A model generated the notes under the pieces. That model was not told the DNA's origin and did no database searches. It was given only the letters and a program-made list of their open reading frames with translations. Of a stretch of DNA of 64,000 nucleotides, positions 1-9,215 are shown piece after piece; within the stretch, counting starts at the first letter, position 1; each line of letters opens with the position of its first letter. Origin of the DNA: Acetobacteraceae bacterium (GTDB lineage Bacteria; Pseudomonadota; Alphaproteobacteria; Acetobacterales; Acetobacteraceae); assembly GCA_947475245.1 (NCBI GenBank), contig CANJLW010000010.1, positions 61,100 to 125,099 on the forward strand, read 5' to 3'. The translations under genes were made by a program, and so were the position numbers.

Positions 1-137
1 CGGAGGGCAAGAAATCCCTGGGCATCGAAGTCACCTTCCAGCCGCGCGACAAATCCCTGACCGACGCCGAGATCGAAGCCGCCGGCCAGAAAGTCATCGC
101 CGCCGTGGCCAAGGCGACGGGAGCGATGTTGCGCTGA
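1..137 (+). CDS. pheT: Phenylalanyl-tRNA synthetase beta subunit, C-terminal end (5' truncated)
   Basis: The open frame read from base 3 encodes the last 44 residues of a protein and stops at 135-137. The residues ([20 protein letters not shown], then a helix ending in GAMLR) match the ferredoxin-fold anticodon-binding domain that closes bacterial PheT. PheT is the beta chain of the alpha2-beta2 enzyme charging tRNA-Phe. Only the tail is in the window, so the call rests on one short but characteristic domain end. The next gene begins 10 bases downstream in the same direction. Confidence 0.85.
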   Translation, partial: EGKKSLGIEVTFQPRDKSLTDAEIEAAGQKVIAAVAKATGAMLR

Positions 138-147
138 CTTAGGCCTG

Positions 148-762
148 ATGCCGCCCGTCGATACCCGCGCCTGGGTTCGTCTGCCGTCCGGTCGTCGGTT
201 GGATCTTCTCGATCCCACGCCCTTTGACTGGACGGACGACGACCTGGCGCTGGGCCTCGCGCGCACCTATCGCTGGGGCGGACATTCGACCTGGCCGTTG
301 CCGCTGTCGGTCGCTCAACACTCCCTGCTGGTGTTGGCGCTGCGCCGTCAGGCCAGCCCCACCGGCCTGTCCGACGCCGTCGCTCGGCGGGAATTGCTGC
401 ACGACGCCGACGAAGGCCTGTTGGGCTTCGATCCGATCTCTCCGCTGAAGCCGTTTCTCGGCCCCGGCTACGCCGAACTTGCCCTGCGCCTGCAAGCCGC
501 GATCGCCCGCCGCTATGCGCTGCCGCCCTGGACCGCGCCGGACAAGACCGCGCACAAAAAGGCCGATCGCATCGCCGCGGCGTCGGAGGCAATCCATGTC
601 GTCGGTTGGACGCGAGAGGAAGTGCGCAAGACCCTGCGCATCGCCGATCGACCGGTCGACGTCGATCCCCTGGCGGGCTGGTTGGGAACCGCCCCCTGGG
701 AACCCTGGCCGGCGGAGCAGGCAGCCGAACGCTTCGCCGAGACACTGCGCCGTCTGACGTAA
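148..762 (+). CDS. HD-domain phosphohydrolase (YfbR-like)
   Basis: A 204-residue soluble protein. A histidine in VAQHSLLV (about residue 58) and the pair in ELLHDADE (His85-Asp86) form an HD metal-binding signature, and the following GLLGFDPISPLK resembles the segment after the HD pair in YfbR-like 5'-nucleotidases. The likely activity is metal-dependent hydrolysis of a nucleotide monophosphate or similar phosphoester in the cytoplasm; the substrate is not visible. It starts 10 bases after pheT and may be cotranscribed with it. Confident on family, not on substrate. Confidence 0.8.
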   Translation: MPPVDTRAWVRLPSGRRLDLLDPTPFDWTDDDLALGLARTYRWGGHSTWPLPLSVAQHSLLVLALRRQASPTGLSDAVARRELLHDADEGLLGFDPISPLKPFLGPGYAELALRLQAAIARRYALPPWTAPDKTAHKKADRIAAASEAIHVVGWTREEVRKTLRIADRPVDVDPLAGWLGTAPWEPWPAEQAAERFAETLRRLT

Positions 763-814
763 GCCGCGTCGGCAAACCTTTGCAAAACGCGCACGAAGCC
801 CCATTTTGATCGGC

Positions 815-3094
815 ATGCGGACCCTGGCGCGGAGATTCCTGAAGCTGCTGCTTGCCCTCGGCGTCCTGCTTCTGCTGTTGATGGGTGCCGCCCTGGGTGC
901 CCTGTGGCTAACGCTGCCCAATACGCATCAGCAGGCACGCATTCCCGGGCTGGCCGCCCCGGTCGATATCGGCTTCGACGCCTACGGCATTCCCCGCATC
1001 CGCGCGGACAACGAACTGGACGCGGCGACAGCGCTGGGCTTCGTGCACGCCCGGGATCGCATGTTCCAGATGGACCTGATGCGCCGAGCGGCGTCGGGCC
1101 GCCTGTCGGAAATCGCGGGGGCGGCGACGCTGCCGATGGATCGCGGCATGCGGGTCTTCGGCCTGCGCCATCTGGCAACCGCCGATTACGCGGCGCTTCC
1201 GGACGACACACGCGCCGTGCTCGACGCCTATGCGCGCGGGGTCAATGCCTGGATCGACCTGAAAGGGCGCTTCTCCGGACTGGAATTCCTGCTGCTGGGC
1301 GCGCCCGAACCCTGGCACCCCTCCGACAGCCTGCTGTGGGCCAAGACGATGGGGCTGTGGCTGTCGATGAACTGGCGGACGGAACTGTCGCGGATGGCGC
1401 TGGCGGGCAAGGTCGAGCAGCGGCTGATCGATGAGTTATGGCCAAACGGCGGGACCGGCCCACGCGCCGCCGCCAATCCCCTGGCGCGGTTCGCCGACGC
1501 GGCGGCGGGCGTGTCGGCGCGCTTGCCGAGGTTCCCGTCGGCGTTCACGCAACCGCCATCGGCGTCGAACGAATGGGCGGTCGATGGCCGACACACGGTC
1601 AGCGGCGCGCCGCTGCTGGCGGGCGACCCGCATCTGGCCTTCGGTTACCCCGGCATCTGGTATCTGGCGCGCATCGAAACCCCCGCGCGCACCTTGGTCG
1701 GCGCGACCGGCCCGGGCGTGCCCTTCCTGGTCATCGGCCATAACGAACGCATCGCCTGGACCTTCACCACCACCGGCGCCGATGTGCAGGATATCTTTAT
1801 CGAGGACCCGTCCGGCCCCTTCACCAGCCGAGAAGAACGCATCGCCGTGCGCGGTCAACCCGATGAGGTTCTGACAGTACGCTCAACCCGCCACGGCCCG
1901 GTGATCAGCGACCTGTACCCGACGAAAGACGGCGCGGTCCTGGCGGTGGCGATGGGCAATCTGCAACCGAACGACACCGCGGCGACCGGGCTTCTGGCAT
2001 TGAACCGGGCGGAAACCGTGGCGACGGCGGGGCGGGCGGCGGCGGCGATATCCTCCCCCGTGCAGAACCTGTTGGTCGCGGATCGCGACCGGATCGGAGT
2101 CTTCGTGACCGGGCGCATCCCGATCCGCAAATCCGGCGATGGATCAACACCCGTGCCCGGAGACGGATCGTATGACTGGATCGGCTGGGCCGAGGCCGAC
2201 GCCCTGCCCAACACCATCGCGCCGTCGTCCGGGCGCCTGGTCAACGCGAATGAGCGGATCGCCTCGGCCGCCTTCCCCGTCTTCCTCGGCCGCGACTGGT
2301 ACGGCGACTGGCGCGCTCGTCGGGTTCACGCCCTTTTGGACGCCACCCCAAAAGCCGACGTCGCGGCCTTTGCGCGGATGCAGATGGACGATCGCAGCGC
2401 GTTTGCCGAACAGGTATTGCCAGTTCTGCGAGCGCTGACGGGCACCGGCGGCCTGGCGGCCAGGGCGCAATCCCTGCTGCGCGATTGGGACGGCACGATG
2501 GCGATGGACCTGCCGCAACCCCTGATCTTCAACCGGTGGATCGAACGCTTCTATCGGATGGTTCTGGCCAAGGCCGGCATACCGGTGGAGCACGGCGGGC
2601 CCGTCGCGGATTTCGTCGCCTTCGTTCTGTCCCCCGGCGGCGCGCACTGGTGCGACGGCGATTGTTCGACCGTGCTGCGCGACTCGCTGATCGCGGCAAT
2701 GACCGATCTGGAGCAGGCGTTTGGCCCGGACCCCGCCGCATGGCGCTGGGGCACGGCGCATGTCGCGACCTTCGCGCATCCGATTCTGCGCGGCCTGCCC
2801 GTTCTGGGCGCGTGGAGCACCGCCGCGATCCCCAGTTCCGGCGACGATACGACGCTGAATCGCGGCGGCGGCAACGGGCGCGGACAATCCGTGCATGGCG
2901 CGGGTTATCGCGGCGTCTACGATCTGGCTGATCTGGAACGAAGCCGCTTCATGGTGGCCCCCGGACAGTCCGGCCATCTGCTCAGCCGCCATGCGCGGGA
3001 TTTTCTCACACGCTGGCGTGACGGTGATACAATCGCGATCGAGCGACTCACCGGACCGCCAGCCGCCGGTATCCGATTGGAACCCAAACCTTGA
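815..3094 (+). CDS. Penicillin acylase family Ntn-hydrolase
   Basis: A 759-residue precursor of the penicillin amidase family. A hydrophobic N-terminal segment (residues ~8-35) anchors or exports it. The motif SNEW near residue 251 supplies the serine that becomes the N-terminal nucleophile after self-cleavage into alpha and beta chains, and GDPHLAF follows as in family members. These enzymes hydrolyse amide bonds of beta-lactams, acyl-homoserine lactones or related acylated amines; the substrate cannot be read here. The ATG at 815 is preferred; an in-frame TTG at 806 would add three residues. Its stop overlaps the start of the RDD gene. Confidence 0.9.
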   Translation: MRTLARRFLKLLLALGVLLLLLMGAALGALWLTLPNTHQQARIPGLAAPVDIGFDAYGIPRIRADNELDAATALGFVHARDRMFQMDLMRRAASGRLSEIAGAATLPMDRGMRVFGLRHLATADYAALPDDTRAVLDAYARGVNAWIDLKGRFSGLEFLLLGAPEPWHPSDSLLWAKTMGLWLSMNWRTELSRMALAGKVEQRLIDELWPNGGTGPRAAANPLARFADAAAGVSARLPRFPSAFTQPPSASNEWAVDGRHTVSGAPLLAGDPHLAFGYPGIWYLARIETPARTLVGATGPGVPFLVIGHNERIAWTFTTTGADVQDIFIEDPSGPFTSREERIAVRGQPDEVLTVRSTRHGPVISDLYPTKDGAVLAVAMGNLQPNDTAATGLLALNRAETVATAGRAAAAISSPVQNLLVADRDRIGVFVTGRIPIRKSGDGSTPVPGDGSYDWIGWAEADALPNTIAPSSGRLVNANERIASAAFPVFLGRDWYGDWRARRVHALLDATPKADVAAFARMQMDDRSAFAEQVLPVLRALTGTGGLAARAQSLLRDWDGTMAMDLPQPLIFNRWIERFYRMVLAKAGIPVEHGGPVADFVAFVLSPGGAHWCDGDCSTVLRDSLIAAMTDLEQAFGPDPAAWRWGTAHVATFAHPILRGLPVLGAWSTAAIPSSGDDTTLNRGGGNGRGQSVHGAGYRGVYDLADLERSRFMVAPGQSGHLLSRHARDFLTRWRDGDTIAIERLTGPPAAGIRLEPKP

Positions 3095-3591
3095 CCCCAC
3101 CCATTCCGGACGAAAGCTTCTTCATCGACGGCGTCATGTCGCGCCGCTGCTGGGCCTGGATCGTCGATCTGATCGTTCTGGGCCTGCTGCTCTGGTTCCT
3201 CTGGTGGGGCATGACCGTGCTCGGGGTCCTGACCCTCGGCCTGGGTTTTGCCCTGTATGCCGCCCTGCCGTTTGTCCCCTTTCTGTATCATTTGCTGTCG
3301 CTGCTGGGCGAACGCACCGCGACTCCCGGACAACGGCTGCTCGGTCTGACCGTTCGACGCGACGACGACCTCGGCCCGCCGCTGTTTTTTCAGGCCCTGC
3401 TGTCGGTGCTGGTTTTCTACGTCACCGTCGCCACATCCGGCCTTTTACTGCTGGTCGCGCTGTTCACCCGACGCCATCGCACGCTGCACGATCTGGCCGG
3501 CGGGCTGGTTGTCGTGCGTGTCCGGGCAATGGAAGCGTTGACCGCGACGAACGGAGGCTGGAACATGGCAGGCGGAACCCATGCCCCATGA
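3091..3591 (+). CDS. RDD family membrane protein
   Basis: A 166-residue integral membrane protein with about three hydrophobic segments. The RDD-family pattern is present: RRCWAWIVDLIVL at the start of the first helix and TATPGQRLLGL before the second half. RDD proteins are inner-membrane proteins, some implicated in ion or stress-related transport; no specific role can be assigned. The start is a TTG overlapping the previous stop by four bases (TTGA), and its own stop overlaps the next start (ATGA), so the four genes from 815 to 4996 look translationally coupled. Confidence 0.85.
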   Translation: MTPPIPDESFFIDGVMSRRCWAWIVDLIVLGLLLWFLWWGMTVLGVLTLGLGFALYAALPFVPFLYHLLSLLGERTATPGQRLLGLTVRRDDDLGPPLFFQALLSVLVFYVTVATSGLLLLVALFTRRHRTLHDLAGGLVVVRVRAMEALTATNGGWNMAGGTHAP

Positions 3592-4364
3592 CCTATAAGC
3601 CTCCCCGCCGCCCACAGTTCTTCTATACGACCGCGCCCCTGCCCTGCCCCTATGTCCCGGGCCGGACGGAGCGCAAGGTCGTGACGGAGATCACCGGCCC
3701 CGAAGCGGATTCCCTGCACGACCGGCTGTCGCGCGCCGGGTTCCGCCGCAGCCACAATATCGCCTACGCCCCGGTGTGCCCGTCCTGTCAGGCCTGCATC
3801 CCGATCCGCATCCCCGTCCGCGACTTCCAGCCGGACCGCACCCTGCGCAAGATCGCCAAGGCCAATGCCGAACTGGAAGGGTTTGAGGCACCGGCGCGGG
3901 CGACAACGGAACAATACCAATTGTTCCAGCGCTATCAGGCGGCCCGCCACGGCGACGGCGACATGGCGACCATGAGCTTTTACGACTACCGCGCGATGGT
4001 CGAAGACACCCCCATCGACACCTGCATCGTCGAATTCCGCGACCGGGAGGAACGCATGCTGGGCGCATGCCTGACCGATCGTCTCGGCGACGGCCTGTCG
4101 GCGGTCTATAGCTATTTCGCCCCCGGCCTGGAAAAGCGCTCCCTCGGCACCTTCACCGTGCTTTGGTTGATCGAGCGCGCCCGCCTGATGGGCCTGCCCT
4201 ATGTGTATCTGGGATATTGGGTGCCGGAGAGCCGTAAGATGGCCTACAAGGCACGCTTCAAACCGGCCGAAATCCTGGTCGGCGGCAACTGGCGCGTGCT
4301 GGCGGACTCCGAGCCGAACCAATCCGAGCGGGTTCGGCCGATGCTGACGGAGACGGTGGGCTGA
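3588..4364 (+). CDS. bpt: Aspartate/glutamate leucyltransferase
   Basis: A 258-residue protein of the arginyl/leucyl-tRNA-protein transferase family. Bacterial members add leucine from Leu-tRNA to N-terminal Asp or Glu, creating an N-degron for ClpS/ClpAP. Visible features are the N-terminal cysteine cluster CPSCQACIPIR (residues ~64-74), FFYTTAPLPCPY near the start, and the C-terminal acyltransferase fold with YLGYWVPESRKMAYKARF. The open frame continues upstream, but the ATG at 3588 gives the usual family length and a 4-base overlap with the RDD gene. Confidence 0.93.
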   Translation: MTYKPPRRPQFFYTTAPLPCPYVPGRTERKVVTEITGPEADSLHDRLSRAGFRRSHNIAYAPVCPSCQACIPIRIPVRDFQPDRTLRKIAKANAELEGFEAPARATTEQYQLFQRYQAARHGDGDMATMSFYDYRAMVEDTPIDTCIVEFRDREERMLGACLTDRLGDGLSAVYSYFAPGLEKRSLGTFTVLWLIERARLMGLPYVYLGYWVPESRKMAYKARFKPAEILVGGNWRVLADSEPNQSERVRPMLTETVG

Positions 4365-4996
4365 GCGAGCAGGAACCGGATTGGCTGATCTGGGCGCGAG
4401 AGGCACAGGCCATCGCGCAGACCGGGCTGACCTTTACCCAGGACCCCTTCGACAAGGAACGCTACCACGCGTTGCGCGCGCTGGCGGCCACGATGATGGC
4501 GCGCCGAGGCGGTTCCGAACCCGCGGAAATCGAAGCCCTGTTCAGCGAACAGGCGGGATACGCGACCCCCAAGATCGGCGTGCGCGGCGCGGTTTTCGAC
4601 TCGGCGGGACGGATCCTGATGGTGCGGGAAATCCTGGACCAGCACCGCTGGACCCTGCCGGGCGGCTGGGCGGAAGTGAACCAGACACCGTCGCAATCGG
4701 TGGAACGCGAGGTGTTCGAGGAGTCAGGCTATCGCGTGCGCGCCCGCAAACTGGCCGCCGTTTGGGATCGGGCCAGACAGGCCCATCCGCCGGCCCCGTT
4801 TTCCGTCGTGCGCCTGTTCTTCATCTGCGAACTCGTCGGCGGATCGCCCACGACCAGTTCGGAAACCAGCGAGATCGGCTGGTTCGACGAAGCCGCCATC
4901 CCCGAGGACCTGTCGCTGGGCCGCACCCAGCCCCGCCATATCGCGCGCATGTTCGCGCATTGGCGGGAACCGGGTCTGCCGACCGAATTCGACTGA
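4361..4996 (+). CDS. NUDIX hydrolase with N-terminal substrate-recruitment domain, probable CTG start
   Basis: The NUDIX box is clear: GGWAEVNQTPSQSVEREVFEE lies within residues ~103-125, with the terminal REVFEESGY helix. The family hydrolyses nucleoside diphosphates linked to another moiety. The first ATG in frame is at 4472, but the upstream codons encode a conserved-looking N-terminal domain (EPDWLIWAREAQAIAQTGL) that would be cut off. No ATG, GTG or TTG precedes that domain closely; a CTG at 4361 overlaps the bpt stop as CTGA, copying the overlaps of its two upstream neighbours. I therefore infer a CTG start and a 211-residue protein. Confidence 0.8.
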   Translation: MSEQEPDWLIWAREAQAIAQTGLTFTQDPFDKERYHALRALAATMMARRGGSEPAEIEALFSEQAGYATPKIGVRGAVFDSAGRILMVREILDQHRWTLPGGWAEVNQTPSQSVEREVFEESGYRVRARKLAAVWDRARQAHPPAPFSVVRLFFICELVGGSPTTSSETSEIGWFDEAAIPEDLSLGRTQPRHIARMFAHWREPGLPTEFD

Positions 4997-5002
4997 GCCC
5001 GC

Positions 5003-5572
5003 TCAGCCCTTCATCAGCACGATATCGAAGGTCACCTCAAGCGCCCCTGGCTCTTTACCCGCCGCCGGCGTCGGATCGACGATCAGCAGATCCTTGCGGC
5101 TGGAACTGTTGAGCCAGGAATCCTTCTCGTTCCATTCCTCGCCCTTGAAATACATCTGCGTCACCAACTGTTCGGTTTTGCCGGTCACGCTGAAATGGAT
5201 ATGCGCCGGGCGCCACCGACCGGGCGCGGCGGGATAGGCGGCCGGACGGACGGTCTTGAACGCGTAACGGCCTTGCGCGTCGGTGTGCACCACGGCGAAA
5301 CCGTTGAATGCGCTGTCCAACGGCGCATCGTTCTCGTCGTTCGGATGCGCATACTTGCCGTGCGCATTCGCCTGCCACAACTCCACCCGGGCACCCACGG
5401 TCGGTTCACCCGCTTTGTTGCGCACCACGCCGGACAGATACAGAACCGTGCCCGCGGCCTTGCCGCCGCCGGTCAGATCGCCGGATTCAATCGGCTTGTG
5501 CATGAACGGATAGAATGGGCCAAGGATTTGCGGCGGGGTCGTCGGCAGATCGAGTGTCGCGGCGTCGGCCAT
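5003..5572 (-). CDS. Intradiol ring-cleavage dioxygenase (protocatechuate 3,4-dioxygenase beta-like)
   Basis: A 189-residue non-haem Fe(III) dioxygenase. GPFYP near the N-terminus, ELWQANAHGKYAHPND, a tyrosine in RPAAYP and the HIHF pair are the family motifs; the two tyrosines and two histidines are the expected iron ligands. Such enzymes open catechol-type rings between the hydroxyls, as in the beta-ketoadipate pathway, but no pathway partners flank it, so the substrate is open. GGGAG about eight bases ahead of the ATG at 5572 supports the start. It is convergent with the NUDIX gene (6-bp gap). Confidence 0.88.
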   Translation of the reverse strand: MADAATLDLPTTPPQILGPFYPFMHKPIESGDLTGGGKAAGTVLYLSGVVRNKAGEPTVGARVELWQANAHGKYAHPNDENDAPLDSAFNGFAVVHTDAQGRYAFKTVRPAAYPAAPGRWRPAHIHFSVTGKTEQLVTQMYFKGEEWNEKDSWLNSSSRKDLLIVDPTPAAGKEPGALEVTFDIVLMKG

Positions 5573-5650
5573 GGGTTCACTCCCGTTGTTCGTTTCCAGC
5601 CTTATTTAGCGCGCCTCGCGCGGCCGCGCATCCCCTGCTAAAACCGACGG

Positions 5651-6067
5651 ATGCTGACCGAACCGCAACGCCAATTCCTCGCGGCCGGCAGGGTCGCGCG
5701 CCTTGCCACCGTCGATACCCAAGGCGCGCCGCATCTGGTGCCCGTCTGCTACGCGGTGATCGAGGAGTCGCTGTACATCACCGTCGACGAAAAGCCCAAG
5801 CGCACCGATATCCCCCTGAAGCGCATTCGCAATATCCTGGCGAACCCGATGGTTGCCGTGACCGTCGATCGGTGGGACGAGGATTGGTCTCGCCTGGCCT
5901 GGGTGATGCTGCGCGGCCCCGCCGAAATCCTGACCGACGGCAGCGAGCACGACCGCGCGCAAGCCGAATTGCGCGCGCGCTATCCGCAATACCGCGCCAT
6001 GGACCTTGAAACCTTGCCGGTCATCGCGCTGCGCATCCGCCACGCCCTAGGCTGGGGTACGCTCTAG
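5651..6067 (+). CDS. PPOX-class flavin/F420-binding oxidoreductase
   Basis: A 138-residue split beta-barrel protein. The start LAAGRVARLATVDTQGAPHL, the central strand LYITVDEKPKR and VMLRGPAEIL are typical of the PNPOx-like family that includes PPOX-class probable F420-dependent enzymes and FMN-binding proteins. It is probably a small cytoplasmic reductase. The cofactor (FMN or F420) and substrate cannot be decided from sequence. It is divergent from the dioxygenase with 78 bases between starts. Confidence 0.78.
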   Translation: MLTEPQRQFLAAGRVARLATVDTQGAPHLVPVCYAVIEESLYITVDEKPKRTDIPLKRIRNILANPMVAVTVDRWDEDWSRLAWVMLRGPAEILTDGSEHDRAQAELRARYPQYRAMDLETLPVIALRIRHALGWGTL

Positions 6068-6148
6068 CCCAATCCGACCGGAGATTGCACTGGCGCGTCA
6101 CCCCGGGTGGATCATATACCCAACACAACGATTGGATCGGAGCACGAC

Positions 6149-8098
6149 ATGCGGCTGGCCCTGATGATCCTGGCAGTCTGCCTGACGATCCTCGCAACCC
6201 CACCCGCCTATGCTCGCTCCCCGGCCCTCCTGCCCTCGATCGGACAGACGGTATCCGACTCGATCGACCTTCTGGGCAAGACCATTCCCCTGCCGCGAGG
6301 CAACTGGGTCGTCGCCTCCGCCGGCTTTGGGCATGCGAGCGAAACCGACGGCAGTGACCCGACACCGGTCGGCGGCGTGCTGCTGATCCGTTCCCTCCCC
6401 GATGCGGATCGGGCGTTCGTGCTGCTGCACACCAACGCCCTGCCGGTCCGCTCCGGCTGGGGCACGCCGGAGGAATGCGATTCGCCCGCCGCCCTGGCGC
6501 GGAACGCCGCCGAACCCGTCGACTTGCACCATGCCTGTTCGTTCGTGCTGGCCGCCCGCGGCGCTCGGCGCATGATGGGCGATACGCCTGCCGCCGCCGG
6601 TCGCACCGACCTAGCAGAACATCTGCCGCCCTGGGCGCTGATCGCCGGGTTGCGCGTCAGCGACCGACGCGACTTCGTCGACATGCGCCTTGGCGTCGCA
6701 CCACCCTCGCCGACGCCCGGCGGCTGGTTCGCCGATGCGATGGACACCGAACACCAGGCCGCCGTCCAGCGTATCTCCGACTGGGCACGCGCCGCTCGGC
6801 CGATTGTCGCGCAAGCCATGCGCGGGCCGTTAAGCGATACGAAGCCGTTGAGTTTTCCGATCCTGTCCGCCGAAACCGGGATCGCTGGCGCGACCGACGA
6901 AACCTCCGCCATGATGACGGGGGTCTACAAACTCGCCACCTATCGCGTGTTGTCCTCCAGCCAGTCATGGCTCCTGGCCACCATGCTGTCAGGCAGCCTC
7001 GCGACCGGCAGTAGCGTCGCATTCTGGCAAGGCCTGACGCATAGCGCGGTCTATCTGGGCAACGACTGGGCCTGGGAATGGCCACGCCCCGCACCCCGGA
7101 CCGTCCTGCTCGGCTCAACCCCCGCCCGTCCCGGCATGCCAGTCGATGACGGAGGCCAGACTGTGACGATCGCCGGCAAGCAGGCGGCCCTGCCGAACGG
7201 CAAATGGGTTGAAATCGCCCGAACGCGCGAAGGCGCGATCGAAGCCGTGGCGATGGCGCGGATCGATGCGAAACGCCTGAGCGCGTTGGCGGTTCTGCGC
7301 GCCAATACCGATCCCACGTCCGACATTGTCGGCGCGCCGCCGGATTGCGGACGTTCCGATTTGCCCTACGTCGTCATACGCTTCGATACGCCGCGCGACG
7401 GATATTGCGCCTATGTCAAACCCATCGCCACAAGCCTGGGTCAAACCGACGCCAACGGTTCGGCCAACCCGATCTGGCTACAGGCGCTGACCCGATTGCG
7501 CAATGACGGCGTGGCGATCCCCGCCACATTGAACAACGCGACAGCCCGCGCTCGCACGCGCACAAACTTCCTCGACGCGCGGTATTACTTTCCGGCCGAA
7601 ACCGTCGACGTAACGGCGCTGCAGGCGTGGACGCTGCTGCTTCAGGAGCCGATGGAACTCGGGCTGCGCGGGCGGCTGGAACAGGCGGGCCTGACACTGC
7701 CTTCCCCCTCGGAAGAACCGGTCCACGCCGCGGTGACGCGCATCCGGCGTCTGCAGGCCGCGGGCGCGATCGATCAAACCGAAGCCGATCGTCTGATCGC
7801 GGCGCACGCGGCGTCGATCGATGCGGAACATCAGGCGTGGTCGTTGTGGAAACGCTCCGCCTACAAGATCGTGTCCTACCGCATCGCCGCGACGATCGAC
7901 TCACTCGCGGTGTCCTGGGTAATCACCGGCAGCGTCTATCAGACCCTTGCCTATGCCGGGATCAACATCGTGATCAAACCGTTTCTGGCCTATGCCAACG
8001 AGATCGCCTGGGCGGGCGCGGGCGTGGGCAAGCCGAAGGCATCGCTGCTGTCGGCCGACTTCGCCGATATCGGGACGGAAATCGTCCCGCCCCAGTAG
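6149..8098 (+). CDS. Secreted/membrane protein with two copies of a two-Cys beta domain plus DUF2061-like segment
   Basis: A 649-residue protein with a clear signal peptide (residues 1-23, ending AYA). It is an internal duplication. Each half has a domain beginning LPxGxW (residues ~48-53 and ~347-352) with two spaced cysteines, then a hydrophobic segment resembling DUF2061 (residues ~258-311 and ~565-620; for example KIVSYRIAATIDSLAVSW ending NEIAW). The same architecture recurs singly at 24367, 25557 and 27636. Function unknown; the signal peptide and hydrophobic segments imply an envelope location. ATG 6149 is chosen over GTG 6107 because GGAG lies six bases ahead and the signal peptide then starts cleanly. 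Confidence 0.85.
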   Translation: MRLALMILAVCLTILATPPAYARSPALLPSIGQTVSDSIDLLGKTIPLPRGNWVVASAGFGHASETDGSDPTPVGGVLLIRSLPDADRAFVLLHTNALPVRSGWGTPEECDSPAALARNAAEPVDLHHACSFVLAARGARRMMGDTPAAAGRTDLAEHLPPWALIAGLRVSDRRDFVDMRLGVAPPSPTPGGWFADAMDTEHQAAVQRISDWARAARPIVAQAMRGPLSDTKPLSFPILSAETGIAGATDETSAMMTGVYKLATYRVLSSSQSWLLATMLSGSLATGSSVAFWQGLTHSAVYLGNDWAWEWPRPAPRTVLLGSTPARPGMPVDDGGQTVTIAGKQAALPNGKWVEIARTREGAIEAVAMARIDAKRLSALAVLRANTDPTSDIVGAPPDCGRSDLPYVVIRFDTPRDGYCAYVKPIATSLGQTDANGSANPIWLQALTRLRNDGVAIPATLNNATARARTRTNFLDARYYFPAETVDVTALQAWTLLLQEPMELGLRGRLEQAGLTLPSPSEEPVHAAVTRIRRLQAAGAIDQTEADRLIAAHAASIDAEHQAWSLWKRSAYKIVSYRIAATIDSLAVSWVITGSVYQTLAYAGINIVIKPFLAYANEIAWAGAGVGKPKASLLSADFADIGTEIVPPQ

Positions 8099-8104
8099 CC
8101 GGTT

Positions 8105-9181
8105 CTACTTCACCCGCGCCAGAACGTCGTTCAGCTTGCGCGCGATCCGTTCGGCCGTCAGCCGAGCCTCGGCATCCTCGATCCAACTGGCGAAGACGGC
8201 TTCGTACGGGCCGCTGATCTGGCGCAGTTGCGCGATCGCATCCGTCAACTCGCCATCGGCCACCAGCGGGCCGGCGGCGCGGACGTAACCCGGTGTCGGA
8301 TCGACCGGCGGCGCGGCGGTGCGGGTCACGGTGGCACGCGTCCAGGTCATGACATTGCCGACCCAATCGACCGGGATCGGGCCGAAGCCGGAGCGCAGGA
8401 CCTGATCGGCGTTGCGACGGAAGTCCCGATCCAGATCGGCCAACGACGGAACACCGATGGACGCATAGGGCGCCAGACGGTCGAGCAGCGGCTTTACTTC
8501 ATCAATGTCGATGCCCGCGCCGCGCGCGATGGCCAGATCGGCGGCGAACGGCCGGTCGTTGCGCAGCGCGTCGGCCAGGCGCGTCAGCGCCATCACCCGC
8601 ACCCAGGCCAGCGCATCGTTCTGGCGTTTGATCGCCTGCGCCGCCTCGGCCTGGGCCTTGGCCAATTGCGCCGTCGCGACGGCCAGTTTCTGTTCGACCT
8701 CCTGCTGCTTGCGCTCCTGGCGCGCAAGCGTCTGGGAATCCTCCAGCACCGTTTGATCGAGCGGCAAGGACAGGCCGAAGGCGCGATAAAGCGGCCCCTG
8801 CCAGACCGGCGCGGTCAGGCTGATCGCAAGCGCCGCGACCGCGAATGACCATGCCGTGGAGCCGGAGGCCGCCGACGACCGCGGCGCGACGTCGGGCATA
8901 TGTGTCGGAGAGGGATGCGCGGTCACGATAGGCTCCTGGATCGGCGACGGAAGCGGGGCGGCGGGCGGCGGCGGGACGGCTTGCGCTTCAACGACGGGCG
9001 CAACAACGGGGGCGGGTTCCGGCGGCGAGACTACGACAACCGGCGCCTCGACCTCCACGGGATCGACGGTCGCCTGGGGGGCGTCCTCCCGAGGTAGGTC
9101 TTCGATGGGCGTCCCGCGCGCCGGGGCGGCACCCGGCTTGGCGAAAATATCGGGCAGCGACGCCGTCGGCTTCTGCGCCAT
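8105..9181 (-). CDS. Mic60/mitofilin-like membrane protein (copy 1)
   Basis: A 358-residue protein with a Pro/Val-rich N-terminal region (~30-95), one transmembrane helix (~109-124) ending in SLTAPVW, a coiled coil rich in Ala/Gln/Glu (~145-187) and a helical C-terminal domain. Phrases such as ALRNDRPFAADL and LAPYASIGVPSLADL match the C-terminal region of alphaproteobacterial Mic60/COG4223 proteins, which shape inner-membrane invaginations and contact the outer membrane. It is the last gene of a six-gene minus-strand run starting at 13829. Two paralogues lie at 10289 and 16278. The role in this locus is inferred. Confidence 0.75.
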   Translation of the reverse strand: MAQKPTASLPDIFAKPGAAPARGTPIEDLPREDAPQATVDPVEVEAPVVVVSPPEPAPVVAPVVEAQAVPPPPAAPLPSPIQEPIVTAHPSPTHMPDVAPRSSAASGSTAWSFAVAALAISLTAPVWQGPLYRAFGLSLPLDQTVLEDSQTLARQERKQQEVEQKLAVATAQLAKAQAEAAQAIKRQNDALAWVRVMALTRLADALRNDRPFAADLAIARGAGIDIDEVKPLLDRLAPYASIGVPSLADLDRDFRRNADQVLRSGFGPIPVDWVGNVMTWTRATVTRTAAPPVDPTPGYVRAAGPLVADGELTDAIAQLRQISGPYEAVFASWIEDAEARLTAERIARKLNDVLARVK

Positions 9182-9215
9182 GGGTTTCAGTCCCTTCTGC
9201 TTCGGTGGACGACGA

